Origin: Hyphomicrobium_A sp964493785
GTDB lineage: Bacteria > Pseudomonadota > Alphaproteobacteria > Rhizobiales > Hyphomicrobiaceae
Assembly (NCBI GenBank): GCA_964493785.1
Contig: CAZBPM010000023.1
Coordinates: 8,643 to 72,642, forward strand
DNA: 64,000 nt
Reading direction: 5' to 3'
Of the stretch, positions 53,933 through 63,508 are shown piece by piece (the first letter of the stretch is position 1; every line of letters begins with the position of its first letter). The notes under the pieces were generated by a model. That model saw only the letters and a list, made by a program, of their open reading frames with translations, searched no databases and was not told where the DNA came from. The position numbers and the translations under genes are program-made.

Positions 53933-56160
53933 TTAGCCTGCTTCACGATCGCGCCGTGGCGGACGGCGGTCTCGACCGCCGCCGCCGCCACCTTCGCGGT
54001 CACGGCGCGGTGGCCGCGTGGCAGACATCTCCGGCTCGGGCTCGTCGCCTTCTGCGCGCGGAATTTCCTCACCGGTCGTCTGATCGATGATCTTCATCGA
54101 CAGGCGTGTCTTGCCGCGCTCGTCGAAGCCCAGAAGCTTCACGTAGACTTCCTGGCCTTCCTTCACGACCTCGCCGACCGTTGCCGGACGACCCGGCGCG
54201 AGCTGCGAGATATGCACGAGGCCATCCTTGGCGCCGAAGAAGTTCACGAACGCACCGAAGTCCATGATCTTCACGACCTTGCCCTTGTAGATCGTGCCGA
54301 TCTCCGGGTCCGAAGCGATCTCCTTGATCCGCTTCAGGGCAGCTTCGATCGACTCGCGCTTGGCGGCAGCGACCTTCACCGTGCCGTCGTCGCTGATATC
54401 GACCTTGGCACCCGACTCCGCGACGATCTCGCGAATGACCGAGCCGCCCGATCCGATGACCTCACGGATCTTGTCGGTCGGGATCTTGATCGTCTCGATG
54501 CGCGGCGCGTGCTCGCCGAGTTCCGTGCGCGNNNNNNNNNNCTTCGACATTTCGCCGAGGATGTGGAGCCGGCCTTCGCGCGCCTGATCGAGCGCGACCC
54601 GCATGATCTCCTCGGTAATGCCGGTGATCTTGATGTCCATCTGCAGCGACGTGACACCCTTCTCTGTGCCGGCCACCTTGAAGTCCATGTCGCCGAGATG
54701 ATCCTCATCGCCGAGAATATCGGACAGAACGGCGAAGCTCTCGCCCTCCTTGATGAGGCCCATCGCGATACCCGCCACCGGCGACGTGATCGGAACGCCG
54801 NNNNNNNNNNGCGTCCATCAGTGCCAGCGAGGTGCCGCACACTGTAGCCCTCGACGACGAGCCGTTCGACTCGGTGATCTCAGAGACGACGCGGATCGTG
54901 TAGGGGAAATCCTCCTGCACCGGCATCACCGGACGGATGGCGCGCCATGCGAGCTTGCCGTGGCCGATCTCGCGGCGACCCGGCGAGCCCATGCGGCCCG
55001 TCTCACCCACCGAGAATGGCGGGNNNNNNNNNNAGGAAGCGCTCTTTGCGGGTGCCTTCCAGCGCGTCGACGAACTGCTCGTCCTCGCCCGTGCCGAGCG
55101 TCGCAACCACGAGGGCCTGCGTCTCGCCGCGGGTGAACAGTGCCGAGCCGTGCGTGCGCGGCAGGACGTGCACATCAGACACGATCGGACGCACCGTGGT
55201 GAGATCGCGACCGTCGATACGGCGGCCGGTCTTGACGATGTCGCCGCGCACGATCTCGCTTTCCAGCGCCTTGAACGTGCCCGACAGCAGCACCTGCTCG
55301 TTCGGATCATCCGGGCACTCGACTCCGGCCTTCACCTTCGCCTTGGCCTGATCCTTCAGCTCGTAACGCTTCTGCTTTTCCTTGGTGGAGAAAGCTGCGC
55401 GTAGGTCGGCCTCGGCAAGCTCTCTAACCTTGGCGGCGTACTTCTGCGCGTCGGGAAGCTTGATGTCCCACGGCTCCTTGGCGGCCTTCTCGGCCAGCTT
55501 GATGATCGCCTGGATGACCGGCTGGAAGTGCTTGTGACCGAACATCACGCCTTCGAGCATCTGCGTCTCGGGAAGCTCCTTGGCCTCCGATTCGACCATC
55601 ATCACGGCGTCCTGGGTGCCGGCGATGACGAGATCGAGCGAGCTCTCGGCCATCTCGTCGATCATCGGGTTGAGGACGAACTCGCCGCCGATGAGACCGA
55701 CGCGCGCTGCGCCGATCGGGCCGAGGAATGGCAGTCCCGAAAGCGTCAGCGCTGCAGAAGCTGCAACCAGCGCCAGGATGTCCGGGTCATTTTCCATGTC
55801 GTGCGAGAGCACGTTGATGACAACCTGGGTCTCGTTCTTGAAGCCCTCGACGAACAGCGGGCGGATCGGACGGTCGATGAGACGCGACGTCAGCGTCTCC
55901 TTCTCGGTCGGGCGCCCCTCGCGCTTGAAGTACCCGCCCGGGATCTTGCCCGCGGCATAGGTCTTTTCCTGGTAGTTGACCGTGAGGGGGAAGAAATCGA
56001 TGCCGGGCTTAGCGGACTTTGCGCCGACGACTGTAGCGAGCACGCTGGTCTCGCCGTACTGGGCGTAGACCGCGGCATCGGCCTGGCGAGCCATGCGCCC
56101 GGTCTCGAGCGTCAGTTTGCGGCCACCCCAGTCAATTTCAACACGATGGATATCGAACAT
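53933..56160 (-). CDS. pnp: Polyribonucleotide nucleotidyltransferase (PNPase), interrupted by three assembly gaps
   Basis: Phosphorolytic 3'-5' exoribonuclease of the degradosome. Two RNase PH domains are followed by a KH domain (DKIREVIGSGGSVIREI) and an S1 domain (GKVVKIMDFGAFVNFFG... GLVHISQL), then a disordered Arg/Gly-rich tail. Three 10-N runs (54532-54541, 54801-54810, 55024-55033) break the reading frame in two places, so this is a broken sequence, not a pseudogene. Comparing with usual PNPase sequence, the true missing lengths look like 13, 0 and 15 bases, which would restore a continuous 741-residue protein. rpsO lies upstream, as in most bacteria. Confidence 0.93.
54532..54541. 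other. Assembly gap 1 (10 N) in pnp
   Basis: The flanks encode GEMSK and RTELGE. PNPases usually have five more codons here (ALTxA), so about 13 bases are probably missing rather than 10. The frame happens to hold across the placeholder. Confidence 0.9.
54801..54810. other. Assembly gap 2 (10 N) in pnp
   Basis: The left and right flanks join directly as ATG GAC GC / C GGC GTT, giving MDAGVP, the normal PNPase sequence. The true gap length is therefore probably zero. The inserted Ns break the frame. Confidence 0.85.
55024..55033. other. Assembly gap 3 (10 N) in pnp
   Basis: Flanks encode RKERFL and PPFSVGETG. PNPases have LHYNF between them, so about 15 bases are missing. The 10-N placeholder shifts the frame. 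Confidence 0.85.
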
Positions 56161-56223
56161 GTGCGTTCTTTCTCTTTCTCATCCGGGTAGTGGCGCGGCC
56201 GGCCGGAGTGCCGGGGGCGCCTG

Positions 56224-56262
56224 CCTCGGCGCACAGCCGAGGGAAAGAGGCTCTGAGCCTCT
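56224..56262 (-). promoter_or_regulatory. Two stem-loops in the pnp leader
   Basis: Stems CCTCGGC (56224-56230) / GCCGAGG (56236-56242) and AGAGGCT (56246-56252) / AGCCTCT (56256-56262), in the rpsO-pnp spacer. In E. coli this spacer holds the RNase III hairpin that lets PNPase repress its own mRNA; a similar role here is inference. They could also be a weak rpsO terminator. Confidence 0.5.
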
Positions 56263-56322
56263 CGGGTAATGCGGGCGGATGGCCGGAATGAAACGAGGGG
56301 CCGGCCTCCGCGCGCTTGTCGT

Positions 56323-56592
56323 TTAGCGGCGGATGCCGAGCTTCTCGATGATGCCCTGGTAGCGCTTCTCGTTCTTGCGCTTCACGTAGTCGAGCAACTG
56401 GCGGCGCTGGCTGACCATCTTGAGGAGGCCGCGGCGCGAGTGGTTGTCCTTCTTGTGCAGCTTGAAGTGCTCGGTGAGATCGTTGATCCGCGTGGTGAGG
56501 ATCGCGATCTGAACCTCCGGCGAGCCGGTATCGTTCGCCTTCGTTGCATTGTCTTTGATGAGCGCAGTCTTGCGCTCTGCCGACAGCGACAT
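56323..56592 (-). CDS. rpsO: 30S ribosomal protein S15
   Basis: 89 residues, the usual length. Primary 16S-binding protein of the small subunit: MSLSAERKTALIKDNA start, then GSPEVQIAILTTRINDLTEHF and the conserved KDNHSRRGLLKMVSQRRQLL. It lies between truB and pnp in the standard order. Start supported by a downstream-facing GAAAGG (minus strand). Confidence 0.97.
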   Translation of the reverse strand: MSLSAERKTALIKDNATKANDTGSPEVQIAILTTRINDLTEHFKLHKKDNHSRRGLLKMVSQRRQLLDYVKRKNEKRYQGIIEKLGIRR

Positions 56593-56783
56593 CGGGTATC
56601 CTTTCTGTTCAGGTGAGATGAGGGCTCAGCCCTCGGGTGCGGCCACAGCCGGGATGTCGTCCAGCAGGGTCGCGAGTAGTGGGCGTCTTATACACGAGCC
56701 CACCGTTGCCGCGAGCACAAAACGCCGCGAAATGGGGCCTGAAACTCGTTAACGGAGCCGTTCTTCGGGCCCCCGCGGCACTT

Positions 56784-57695
56784 TCAGCCGAAATTGAAAA
56801 CGCGGGTCGGCTTGAACGCCCCTTTTTCCAGCTCCCCCAGGGCCAGGATCCGGCCCTTGAAGTGAGCATATGCCGCCCCGTTGAGGATCGGCGCGTCCCG
56901 GCCTCGCACCAGGACCGCCTGCCCCCGGGAGAGGCTCATGGCATCGTTGGGGCCGACACTGAGCCCAGGAATATCGCTGAGAGCCGCTTCGACCGGCTGC
57001 AACAGCTGCCCGATATCGCCCGCCTCGGCCGCCTCCTGCAGAGCCGTAAGTTGCACGGACACTTCTTCGTTGAACGATCCAACGCGCGTGCGCCGTAGCC
57101 CGATCACGTGCGCGGCGCTGCCGAGCGTTCGCCCGATGTCGCGCGCCAGCGCCCTGACGTAGGTGCCCTTGCCGCATTCGGCTTCCAGCACCACCGTCGA
57201 CGCGTCCGGCATGTCGATCAGCCGCAGATCCTCGACCACGATCCACCGCGCATCGAGCTCGACGACCTCGCCGGCCCGCGCCAGATCGTAGGCGCGGTTC
57301 CCGTCCACCTTGATCGCCGAGAACGCCGGCGGCACCTGGCTGATCTCACCCATGAAGTCCGGCAGCACGTTCTCGATGTCTTCCAGTGTCGGCAGCACGC
57401 CGGATGAGCGCACGACCTTCCCCTCGGCATCGTCGGTGTCGGTTTCCGCGCCGAAGCGCACCGTGAATCGGTAAGCCTTCTCGCCATCCACCGCGAACGG
57501 CACCGTCTTCGTCGCCTCGCCGAGCGCGATCGGCAGGATGCCCGTCGCCAGCGGATCGAGCGTGCCGGCATGGCCAGCCTTCTGCGCCTCGAACAGCCGG
57601 CGCACGGCCCCCACCGCCTGCGTCGATGTCATGCCGATAGGCTTGTCGAGCACCACCCAGCCGTGGACTGGGTTACCCTTCTTGCGTCGTGCCAT
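56784..57695 (-). CDS. truB: tRNA pseudouridine(55) synthase TruB
   Basis: Makes the T-loop pseudouridine 55 in tRNA. 303 residues with the catalytic Asp47 in GHAGTLDPLATG, the GEATKTVPFAVDGEKAYRF segment and a C-terminal PUA domain (FKGRILALGELEKG). It follows rbfA with a 6-bp gap in the translation cluster and precedes rpsO. Confidence 0.96.
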   Translation of the reverse strand: MARRKKGNPVHGWVVLDKPIGMTSTQAVGAVRRLFEAQKAGHAGTLDPLATGILPIALGEATKTVPFAVDGEKAYRFTVRFGAETDTDDAEGKVVRSSGVLPTLEDIENVLPDFMGEISQVPPAFSAIKVDGNRAYDLARAGEVVELDARWIVVEDLRLIDMPDASTVVLEAECGKGTYVRALARDIGRTLGSAAHVIGLRRTRVGSFNEEVSVQLTALQEAAEAGDIGQLLQPVEAALSDIPGLSVGPNDAMSLSRGQAVLVRGRDAPILNGAAYAHFKGRILALGELEKGAFKPTRVFNFG

Positions 57696-57701
57696 GGAGA
57701 C

Positions 57702-58103
57702 TTAGTCCTTCTCGACGTCCTGCCGGACCTTCGGGCTCGCCAGCAGCTCATCGATGCGTCTGGACTCCTCGAACGTCTCGTCGCGGCGGAAGCGGATATC
57801 AGGCGCGAACTTCAGGTTCACCGCGCGAGCCACCTCGCTGCGAATGAAGCCCTTGTGGCGGTTGAGCGCCTCGATCCCCTCCGCCGTATCCTCACCGCCC
57901 AGCGGCACGACAAACGCCGTTGCCAACTTGAGGTCGGGCGACAGCCTCACCTCGGGGATGGTGATGACGTGCGCGGCGATGACGTCGTCGTGTATTTCGC
58001 CCCTCGCCAGCATCTCGGCAAGCTTGTGACGAACCAACTCGCCGATGCGCAGCTGACGTTGCGATGGAGGCTTTGAGCCCCCCGATTTCTTGGATCTCGT
58101 CAC
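57702..58103 (-). CDS. rbfA: 30S ribosome-binding factor RbfA
   Basis: Late 30S maturation factor. About 133 residues from the GTG at 58103 (VTRSKKSGGSKPPSQRQLR). The KH-like fold is marked by RIGELVRHKLAEML, EVRLSPDLKLATAFVVPLGG and FIRSEVARAVNLKFAPDIRF. Longer frames to 58142 or 58238 add sequence unlike the family. It is separated from infB by a 175-bp spacer with a hairpin at 58233-58258. Start choice is moderately certain. Confidence 0.92.
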   Translation of the reverse strand: MTRSKKSGGSKPPSQRQLRIGELVRHKLAEMLARGEIHDDVIAAHVITIPEVRLSPDLKLATAFVVPLGGEDTAEGIEALNRHKGFIRSEVARAVNLKFAPDIRFRRDETFEESRRIDELLASPKVRQDVEKD

Positions 58104-58232
58104 GGGAAAACATCCATATGCCGATGCGGAATCGGACCACATACGGCTTAGGTTTAAACAAACAACCCATCGGTCAGAAGGGCCGCAGAGGCAAGGCGAT
58201 CCCGGCTCAAGCTGCCGCCCTCGCCCAAGCCG

Positions 58233-58258
58233 CCCCATCCGCCCAAGGGCGAATGGGG
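58233..58258 (-). terminator. Hairpin downstream of infB
   Basis: CCCCAT (58233-58238), C, CGCCC (58240-58244), loop AA, GGGCG (58247-58251), A, ATGGGG (58253-58258): an 11-bp stem with one mismatch. It lies 20 bp past the infB stop and may attenuate rbfA transcription or just process the mRNA. Confidence 0.55.
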
Positions 58259-58277
58259 TTAGCGCCCGTGAGCGGAT

Positions 58278-61136
58278 TTAGAGGCTCCGGGTTACCGTCT
58301 CGACGTTGAAGCACTCGATCTGGTCACCCGCTCGGATGTCCTGATAGTTGGCGAAGGCCATGCCGCATTCCTGACCGGCGGGCACTTCCTTCACCTCGTC
58401 CTTGAAGCGCTTCAGTGTAGACAGCGTGCCCTCGTGGATCACCACGTCGTCGCGCAGCAGCCGCACCTTGGCACCGCGCTCGACCTTGCCTTCGCTGACG
58501 CGGCAACCGGCGACCTTGCCGGTCTTCGTGATGTTGAACACCTCGAGGATTTCCGCCTTGCCGAGGTAGATCTCGCGGATCGTCGGTGCCAGCAGGCCCG
58601 ACATGGCCGCTTTCACGTCGTCTACGAGGTCGTAGATGATGCTGTAGTAGCGGATCTGCACGCCGTCGCGTTCCGCCAGCGTCTTCGCCTGCGCGTTGGC
58701 GCGGACGTTGAAGCCGACGATCACTGCCTTGGAAGCGCTCGCCAGTGCCACGTCGGATTCGGTGATGCCACCGACCCCTGAGTGCACGATCTGCGCGGCG
58801 ACCTCTTCGGTGTTGAGCTTGCGTAGCGAGCCTGCGATCGCTTCGACCGAACCCTGCACGTCGCCCTTGACGAGCAGCGTGAAGTCCTTGCGGCCCGTCT
58901 CCTTCAGCGACTGCATCATCTGCTCGAGCGTGCGCGGAGTACCCGCCGAGCCCATCGTGTCGCGACGCTTGCGCACGCGATAGTCGGTGATCTCGCGAGC
59001 ACGTCCTTCGCTCTCGACCACTGCGAACTGGTCGCCAGCTTCCGGCGCCGAGTCGAAACCGAGGATTTCGACCGGGATCGACGGACCCGCGGACGTGACG
59101 TTGGCGCCAAGCTCGTCGATGAGGGCGCGAACGCGACCCCACGCCTTGCCGGCCACCACGATGTCGCCGACCTTCAGCGTACCGCGCTGCACAAGCACGG
59201 TGCCGACCGGACCGCGGCCACGCTCCAGCTTCGCCTCGACGACGATGCCTTCCGCCGAGCGGTTCGGATTGGCCTTGAGATCAAGGATTTCGGCCTGCAG
59301 ATGAATCGCCTCGAGCAGCTTGTCGAGGTTCGTGCGCTTCAGTGCCGACACAGGCACATCCAGCGTTTCACCCGACATGCTTTCGACCACGATCTCGTGC
59401 TGCAGCAGTTCGGTCCGAACGCGGGTCGGATCCGCCTGTGGCTTGTCGATCTTGTTGATCGCCACGATGATCGGCACGCCCGCAGCCTTAGCGTGATTGA
59501 TGGCTTCCACCGTCTGCGGCATGACGCCGTCGTCGGCAGCGACCACCAGGACGACGATGTCCGTCACCTTGGCACCGCGCGCACGCATGGCGGTAAACGC
59601 CTCATGGCCCGGCGTATCGATGAACGTCACCTTCGCGCCGCTCGGCGTCGTCACCTGGTAGGCGCCTATGTGCTGCGTGATACCGCCGGCCTCGCCTGCG
59701 ACCACGTTGGTCTGGCGAATGGCGTCGAGGAGCGACGTCTTGCCGTGGTCGACGTGGCCCATGATGGTCACGATCGGCGCACGCGCCTCGAGGTGGCCCT
59801 CGTCGTCCTTCTCACCGATGAATCCGGTCTCGACGTCAGCCTCCGAGACGCGCTTCGGCGTATGCCCGAACTCCTGCACGATGAGTTCAGCCGTATCGAC
59901 GTCGATCACATCGTTGATCTTGTGCATCGCGCCTTCTTTCATCAGGTACTTGATGATGTCGACGGCGCGTTCGGTCATGCGGTTGGCGAGTTCTTGGATG
60001 GTGATGACCTCGGGGATCACTACCTCGCGAACAATCTTCTCGCGCGATTGGGAAATGCCCATCGCCTTGAGCTTCTCACGCTCACGCTTGCGCTTCAGCG
60101 AGGCAAGCGAGCGCTCACGCTGCTTCTCGTCGAAGGCATTGTTGATCGTGAGCTTGATGCGCTCGCGCTTCTCGTCTGGCTTGGGCGTCGGAGTGCGCGC
60201 GGCGCCTGGCTTGCTGCGCGGACCCTTCGGGCCGCCGCGATCGTCGTCGTCCCGCATCTCGGGACGCACGACGCGCTTCGCTACCTCAGGCTCCGACTTG
60301 GTGGGGCGAGTCGGCATCGGAATGTCGATCTCGCGCGGACGACCGCCCTCGCGAGGCTGCAGAGCCGGATTGTAAGACGTGCGCGGACGCGCGCTACTGT
60401 CACCAGTGGGACGTGGTCCACGAGGACCGCTATCGCCACCAGGGCGCGGGCCACGCGGACCGCTGTCGCCACCTGGACGCGGACCACGGTAGCCGCTGTC
60501 GCCGCCAGGACGCGAATCACCGCCAGGACGCGGGCCGCGTGAATCTGGGCCGCGTGAATCCGGACCACGATAGTCGCGCTGTTCGCGATTGTGCTGTGGC
60601 GCTCTTGTTTCGGGCGCACGCTGCGGCGCCTGTTCCGGCGCACGAGCTGTCGTCGGCGACGGCGTTGCCTCACTCACCGGCGCAGCGTCGGTTGCTGCCT
60701 GCACGGGCGCGGCGGGTGCGGGTGGAGGCGCAGCCGCAGCAGCCGCAGCGACTGTTTCGGCGCGCTCGCGCTCTTCCTGGCGCTCTACATCGTCGCGCTG
60801 GCGGGCGGCGGCGAGTGCACGAGCACGCGCATCGCGCTCCTCGTTGGACAAGCCTCGACCGGCTGCTGGCGCGACATCTCTCGGCGCAGCTGGCTCCGGG
60901 CGGGACGGCCGGCGCGGTACTGGAGCTTCCGCGGCAGGCGCGGCGGCCACAACCTCAGTCTCCGTTCCACCAGGGCCGGAGAGCTTGCGCGTCTTGCGCT
61001 TCTCGACGACCACCGACTTGGACCGGCCGTGGCTGAAATTCTGGCGGACGTGGCCACTCTCGACCGTCCGCTGCAGCGAGAGCGGCTTGCGCCCGCCGCG
61101 GATAGTCTTGTCAGTGGTGTCCTTGGTCTCTGTCAT
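58278..61136 (-). CDS. infB: Translation initiation factor IF-2
   Basis: GTPase that places fMet-tRNA on the 30S subunit. 952 residues. The N-terminal part (1-280) is disordered, with alanine-, proline- and arginine-rich stretches and a RGPRPGGDSGP repeat (about 190-249). The IF2_N domain lies at about 370-425. The G domain starts at 460 (GHVDHGKTS), with DTPGHEAFT and NKIDKP motifs, followed by domains 2, 3 and the C-terminal fMet-binding part. It lies between ylxR and rbfA, matching the nusA-infB operon. Confidence 0.97.
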   Translation of the reverse strand: MTETKDTTDKTIRGGRKPLSLQRTVESGHVRQNFSHGRSKSVVVEKRKTRKLSGPGGTETEVVAAAPAAEAPVPRRPSRPEPAAPRDVAPAAGRGLSNEERDARARALAAARQRDDVERQEERERAETVAAAAAAAPPPAPAAPVQAATDAAPVSEATPSPTTARAPEQAPQRAPETRAPQHNREQRDYRGPDSRGPDSRGPRPGGDSRPGGDSGYRGPRPGGDSGPRGPRPGGDSGPRGPRPTGDSSARPRTSYNPALQPREGGRPREIDIPMPTRPTKSEPEVAKRVVRPEMRDDDDRGGPKGPRSKPGAARTPTPKPDEKRERIKLTINNAFDEKQRERSLASLKRKREREKLKAMGISQSREKIVREVVIPEVITIQELANRMTERAVDIIKYLMKEGAMHKINDVIDVDTAELIVQEFGHTPKRVSEADVETGFIGEKDDEGHLEARAPIVTIMGHVDHGKTSLLDAIRQTNVVAGEAGGITQHIGAYQVTTPSGAKVTFIDTPGHEAFTAMRARGAKVTDIVVLVVAADDGVMPQTVEAINHAKAAGVPIIVAINKIDKPQADPTRVRTELLQHEIVVESMSGETLDVPVSALKRTNLDKLLEAIHLQAEILDLKANPNRSAEGIVVEAKLERGRGPVGTVLVQRGTLKVGDIVVAGKAWGRVRALIDELGANVTSAGPSIPVEILGFDSAPEAGDQFAVVESEGRAREITDYRVRKRRDTMGSAGTPRTLEQMMQSLKETGRKDFTLLVKGDVQGSVEAIAGSLRKLNTEEVAAQIVHSGVGGITESDVALASASKAVIVGFNVRANAQAKTLAERDGVQIRYYSIIYDLVDDVKAAMSGLLAPTIREIYLGKAEILEVFNITKTGKVAGCRVSEGKVERGAKVRLLRDDVVIHEGTLSTLKRFKDEVKEVPAGQECGMAFANYQDIRAGDQIECFNVETVTRSL
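60390..60569 (-). repeat. 33-bp coding repeat in the infB N-terminus
   Basis: Encodes RGPDS and then nearly identical RGPRPGGDSGP units (three to four copies, some truncated) at residues 190-249. Low-complexity, Gly/Arg/Pro/Asp-rich and likely disordered; unit copy number may vary between strains. Confidence 0.75.
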
Positions 61137-61187
61137 GCTCTTCTCTTAAAACTCCGAAGTCCCGTTTCGCGGCCTTTAGGATGCGCC

Positions 61188-61817
61188 TTATACGCACCGA
61201 TAGCGCTTTAAGCGCTCGGCCTCGCTAAGTAGCCGTGCCGTGGCTCCGCCTTGTATGAGGCCAGCATGTACCACATTTGACCGGCCCATGGCCAAGCTCA
61301 ATTGTTCGATGGTGAGCCAATCAACAATCGTCGCTGACCGGCCTTTATCCCGTTGAATCGCCGAAAACTTAGCGTCGAGCTTCCGGCGTCCCTCTGCCGT
61401 ACCCTCCGCGCCGTGAAGAAGCGCCGCGGCACGTCCGCTGTCGAGCAGCTTCTCCACCTTTTCTGCTCCGGTGGAGACAAGCCCTGCTTTATTGGCAAGC
61501 GATAGGGCATTGAGGATACGCCCTAAAAATAGGATCTCGATCCGCTCAGGCAAGTCTTCCGGCACGCTGACCTGACGCTTGAGGCTCTTGGCGAAGGCAT
61601 TTGTCTTCACCGCCGCCTCGACGACCGGCCGCTCACATTTCAGCCACACCCCGCGGCCCGGAAGCTTCCGCGTAGGGTCCGGCACAATCTCGCCTGACGG
61701 ATCGACGACGAACCGGATCAGCTCCTCGGGCGGAAGCTCTTGGCGCGTGACTGCGCAACGGCGGAGCGAGCCCCGCGCGTCACCATCATCCGCATCCTCA
61801 ATGAGCTCAGCGCCCAA
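61188..61817 (-). CDS. YlxR (DUF448) RNA-binding protein fused to an L7Ae-like domain
   Basis: 209 residues. The N-terminal DUF448 domain has RRCAVTRQELPPEELIRFVV, PTRKLPGRGVWLKC. The C-terminal half resembles ribosomal L7Ae/L30e (LGLANKAG-like ALSLANKAGLVSTGAEKV... ). Such two-domain proteins are the normal alphaproteobacterial form. The start is a TTG at 61817 with GGGAGG nine nt upstream. It lies in the nusA-infB cluster. It probably binds RNA near transcription or ribosome assembly. Confidence 0.9.
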   Translation of the reverse strand: MGAELIEDADDGDARGSLRRCAVTRQELPPEELIRFVVDPSGEIVPDPTRKLPGRGVWLKCERPVVEAAVKTNAFAKSLKRQVSVPEDLPERIEILFLGRILNALSLANKAGLVSTGAEKVEKLLDSGRAAALLHGAEGTAEGRRKLDAKFSAIQRDKGRSATIVDWLTIEQLSLAMGRSNVVHAGLIQGGATARLLSEAERLKRYRCV

Positions 61818-61845
61818 TCAGCCATTCCTCCCGGCGACATCACAG

Positions 61846-63504
61846 CTAGCTTTCGACGGCGGCAGTCTCGCCGCCTTCGGCCTCTGCCTCGCCATCCAAA
61901 GCCTCGTCCTCGCCCGCCTCAACGGCAGGCTCCAGATCCTCGGCCTTGATCCAGCCGGCCAGCACGCGTGCCGACATGATCATTTCCTCGGCCTCTTTGC
62001 GGCCGATGTCGAACCCTTCCAGAACGCCCTTGTGGCGCACCGGTTCGGAGTCCTTCTCCTTCTTGCGCTCCGTCCACCCGACGAGGTCGTCGGTTGCGCA
62101 ATCGGCGAGATCCTCCAGCGTTTTTACGCCGTTCTCACCCATCGCGACCATCATCGCGGTGGTGACGCCCTGCACCTTGGCGATATCGTCGGCAACGCCG
62201 AGTTCGCGGCGCTTGGCGTCGCGGTCGGCCTCCTGCTTCTCGATATATTCGCGTGCACGCGTCTGAATCTCGTTGGCGGTATGCTCGTCGAAACCTTCGA
62301 TGTGCGCGATCTCGCCGAGGTCTACGTAAGCGACCTCCTCGATCGAGGCGAAGCCTTCGGTCACCAGCAGCTGCGCGATGACCTCGTCAACGTCGAGCGC
62401 TTCCATCAGCAGGTTCGAGCGCTCGGAGAATTCCTTCTGGCGACGCTCGGACTCTTCCTGCTCCGTCAGGATGTCGATATCCCAACCGGTAAGCTGCGAG
62501 GCAAGGCGCACGTTCTGGCCGCGGCGGCCGATGGCGAGAGAAAGCTGGCTCTCAGGAACGACGACCTCGATCCGGTTGCTGTCCTCGTCGAGCACGACCT
62601 TCGACACTTCCGCCGGAGCCAGCGCGTTGACGATGAAGCTCGCCGCGTCCGGGTTCCACTGGATGATGTCGACCTTCTCGCCCTGCAATTCATTGACGAC
62701 CGCCTGCACTCGGCTGCCGCGCATGCCGACGCACGCGCCGACCGGATCGATCGACGAATCCTTTGAAAGAACGGCAATCTTCGCCCTCGAGCCCGGATCG
62801 CGCGCCACCGACTTGATCTCGACGACGCCGTCGTAGATTTCCGGCACTTCCTGCGCGAACAGCTTCGACATGAACTCGGGCCGTGCGCGCGACAGGAAGA
62901 TCTGCGGGCCGCGCGGCTCGCGGCGTACGTCGTAGATGTAGGCGCGGATGCGGTCGCCGTAACGAACGTTTTCGCGCGGGATCATCTCGTCGCGGCGGAT
63001 GATGCCCTCGGCACGGCCGAGGTCGACGATCACGTTGCCGTACTCGACGCGCTTCACCGTACCGTTGATGATCTCGCTGATACGATCCTTGTATTCGCTG
63101 AAGTGGCGCTCGCGCTCGGCCTCGCGCACCTTCTGCACGATGACCTGCTTGGCGTTCTGCGCGGCAACGCGGCCGAAATCCAGCGGCGGCAGCGGCTCGG
63201 CAATGAAGTCGCCGACCTTGGCGTCCTTGTTGCGGCGCTGCGCGTCATCGAGCGTGATCTGCGTAGAGTCGTTCTCGACCTCATCGACCACCGCCAGCAC
63301 GCGCGACAACCGCGCCTCGCCGGTCTTGGGATCGATCTCGCAGCGAATGTCGTTCTCGGCACCGTAGCGGGACTTGGCCGCCTTCTGGATCGCGTCCTCC
63401 ATCGCCTCGATGACGATCTTGCGGTCGATCGCCTTCTCGCGCGCCACCGCGTCGGCGATCTGCAGGAGCTCCAGCCTGTTGGCGCTGATGCCGGCCATTG
63501 CCAT
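61846..63504 (-). CDS. nusA: Transcription termination/antitermination protein NusA
   Basis: RNA polymerase-binding pausing and antitermination factor. 552 residues: N-terminal RNAP-binding domain (1-130), S1 domain (GTVKRVEYGNVIVDLG), two KH domains (DPVGACVGMRGSRVQAV; LSLAIGRRGQNVRLA), then two C-terminal HhH/acidic repeats (EEVAYVDLGEIAHIEGF; KTLEDLADCATDDLVGW). Length is typical for alphaproteobacteria. It lies 4 bp after rimP in the cluster. Confidence 0.97.
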   Translation of the reverse strand: MAMAGISANRLELLQIADAVAREKAIDRKIVIEAMEDAIQKAAKSRYGAENDIRCEIDPKTGEARLSRVLAVVDEVENDSTQITLDDAQRRNKDAKVGDFIAEPLPPLDFGRVAAQNAKQVIVQKVREAERERHFSEYKDRISEIINGTVKRVEYGNVIVDLGRAEGIIRRDEMIPRENVRYGDRIRAYIYDVRREPRGPQIFLSRARPEFMSKLFAQEVPEIYDGVVEIKSVARDPGSRAKIAVLSKDSSIDPVGACVGMRGSRVQAVVNELQGEKVDIIQWNPDAASFIVNALAPAEVSKVVLDEDSNRIEVVVPESQLSLAIGRRGQNVRLASQLTGWDIDILTEQEESERRQKEFSERSNLLMEALDVDEVIAQLLVTEGFASIEEVAYVDLGEIAHIEGFDEHTANEIQTRAREYIEKQEADRDAKRRELGVADDIAKVQGVTTAMMVAMGENGVKTLEDLADCATDDLVGWTERKKEKDSEPVRHKGVLEGFDIGRKEAEEMIMSARVLAGWIKAEDLEPAVEAGEDEALDGEAEAEGGETAAVES

Positions 63505-63508
63505 GGGT

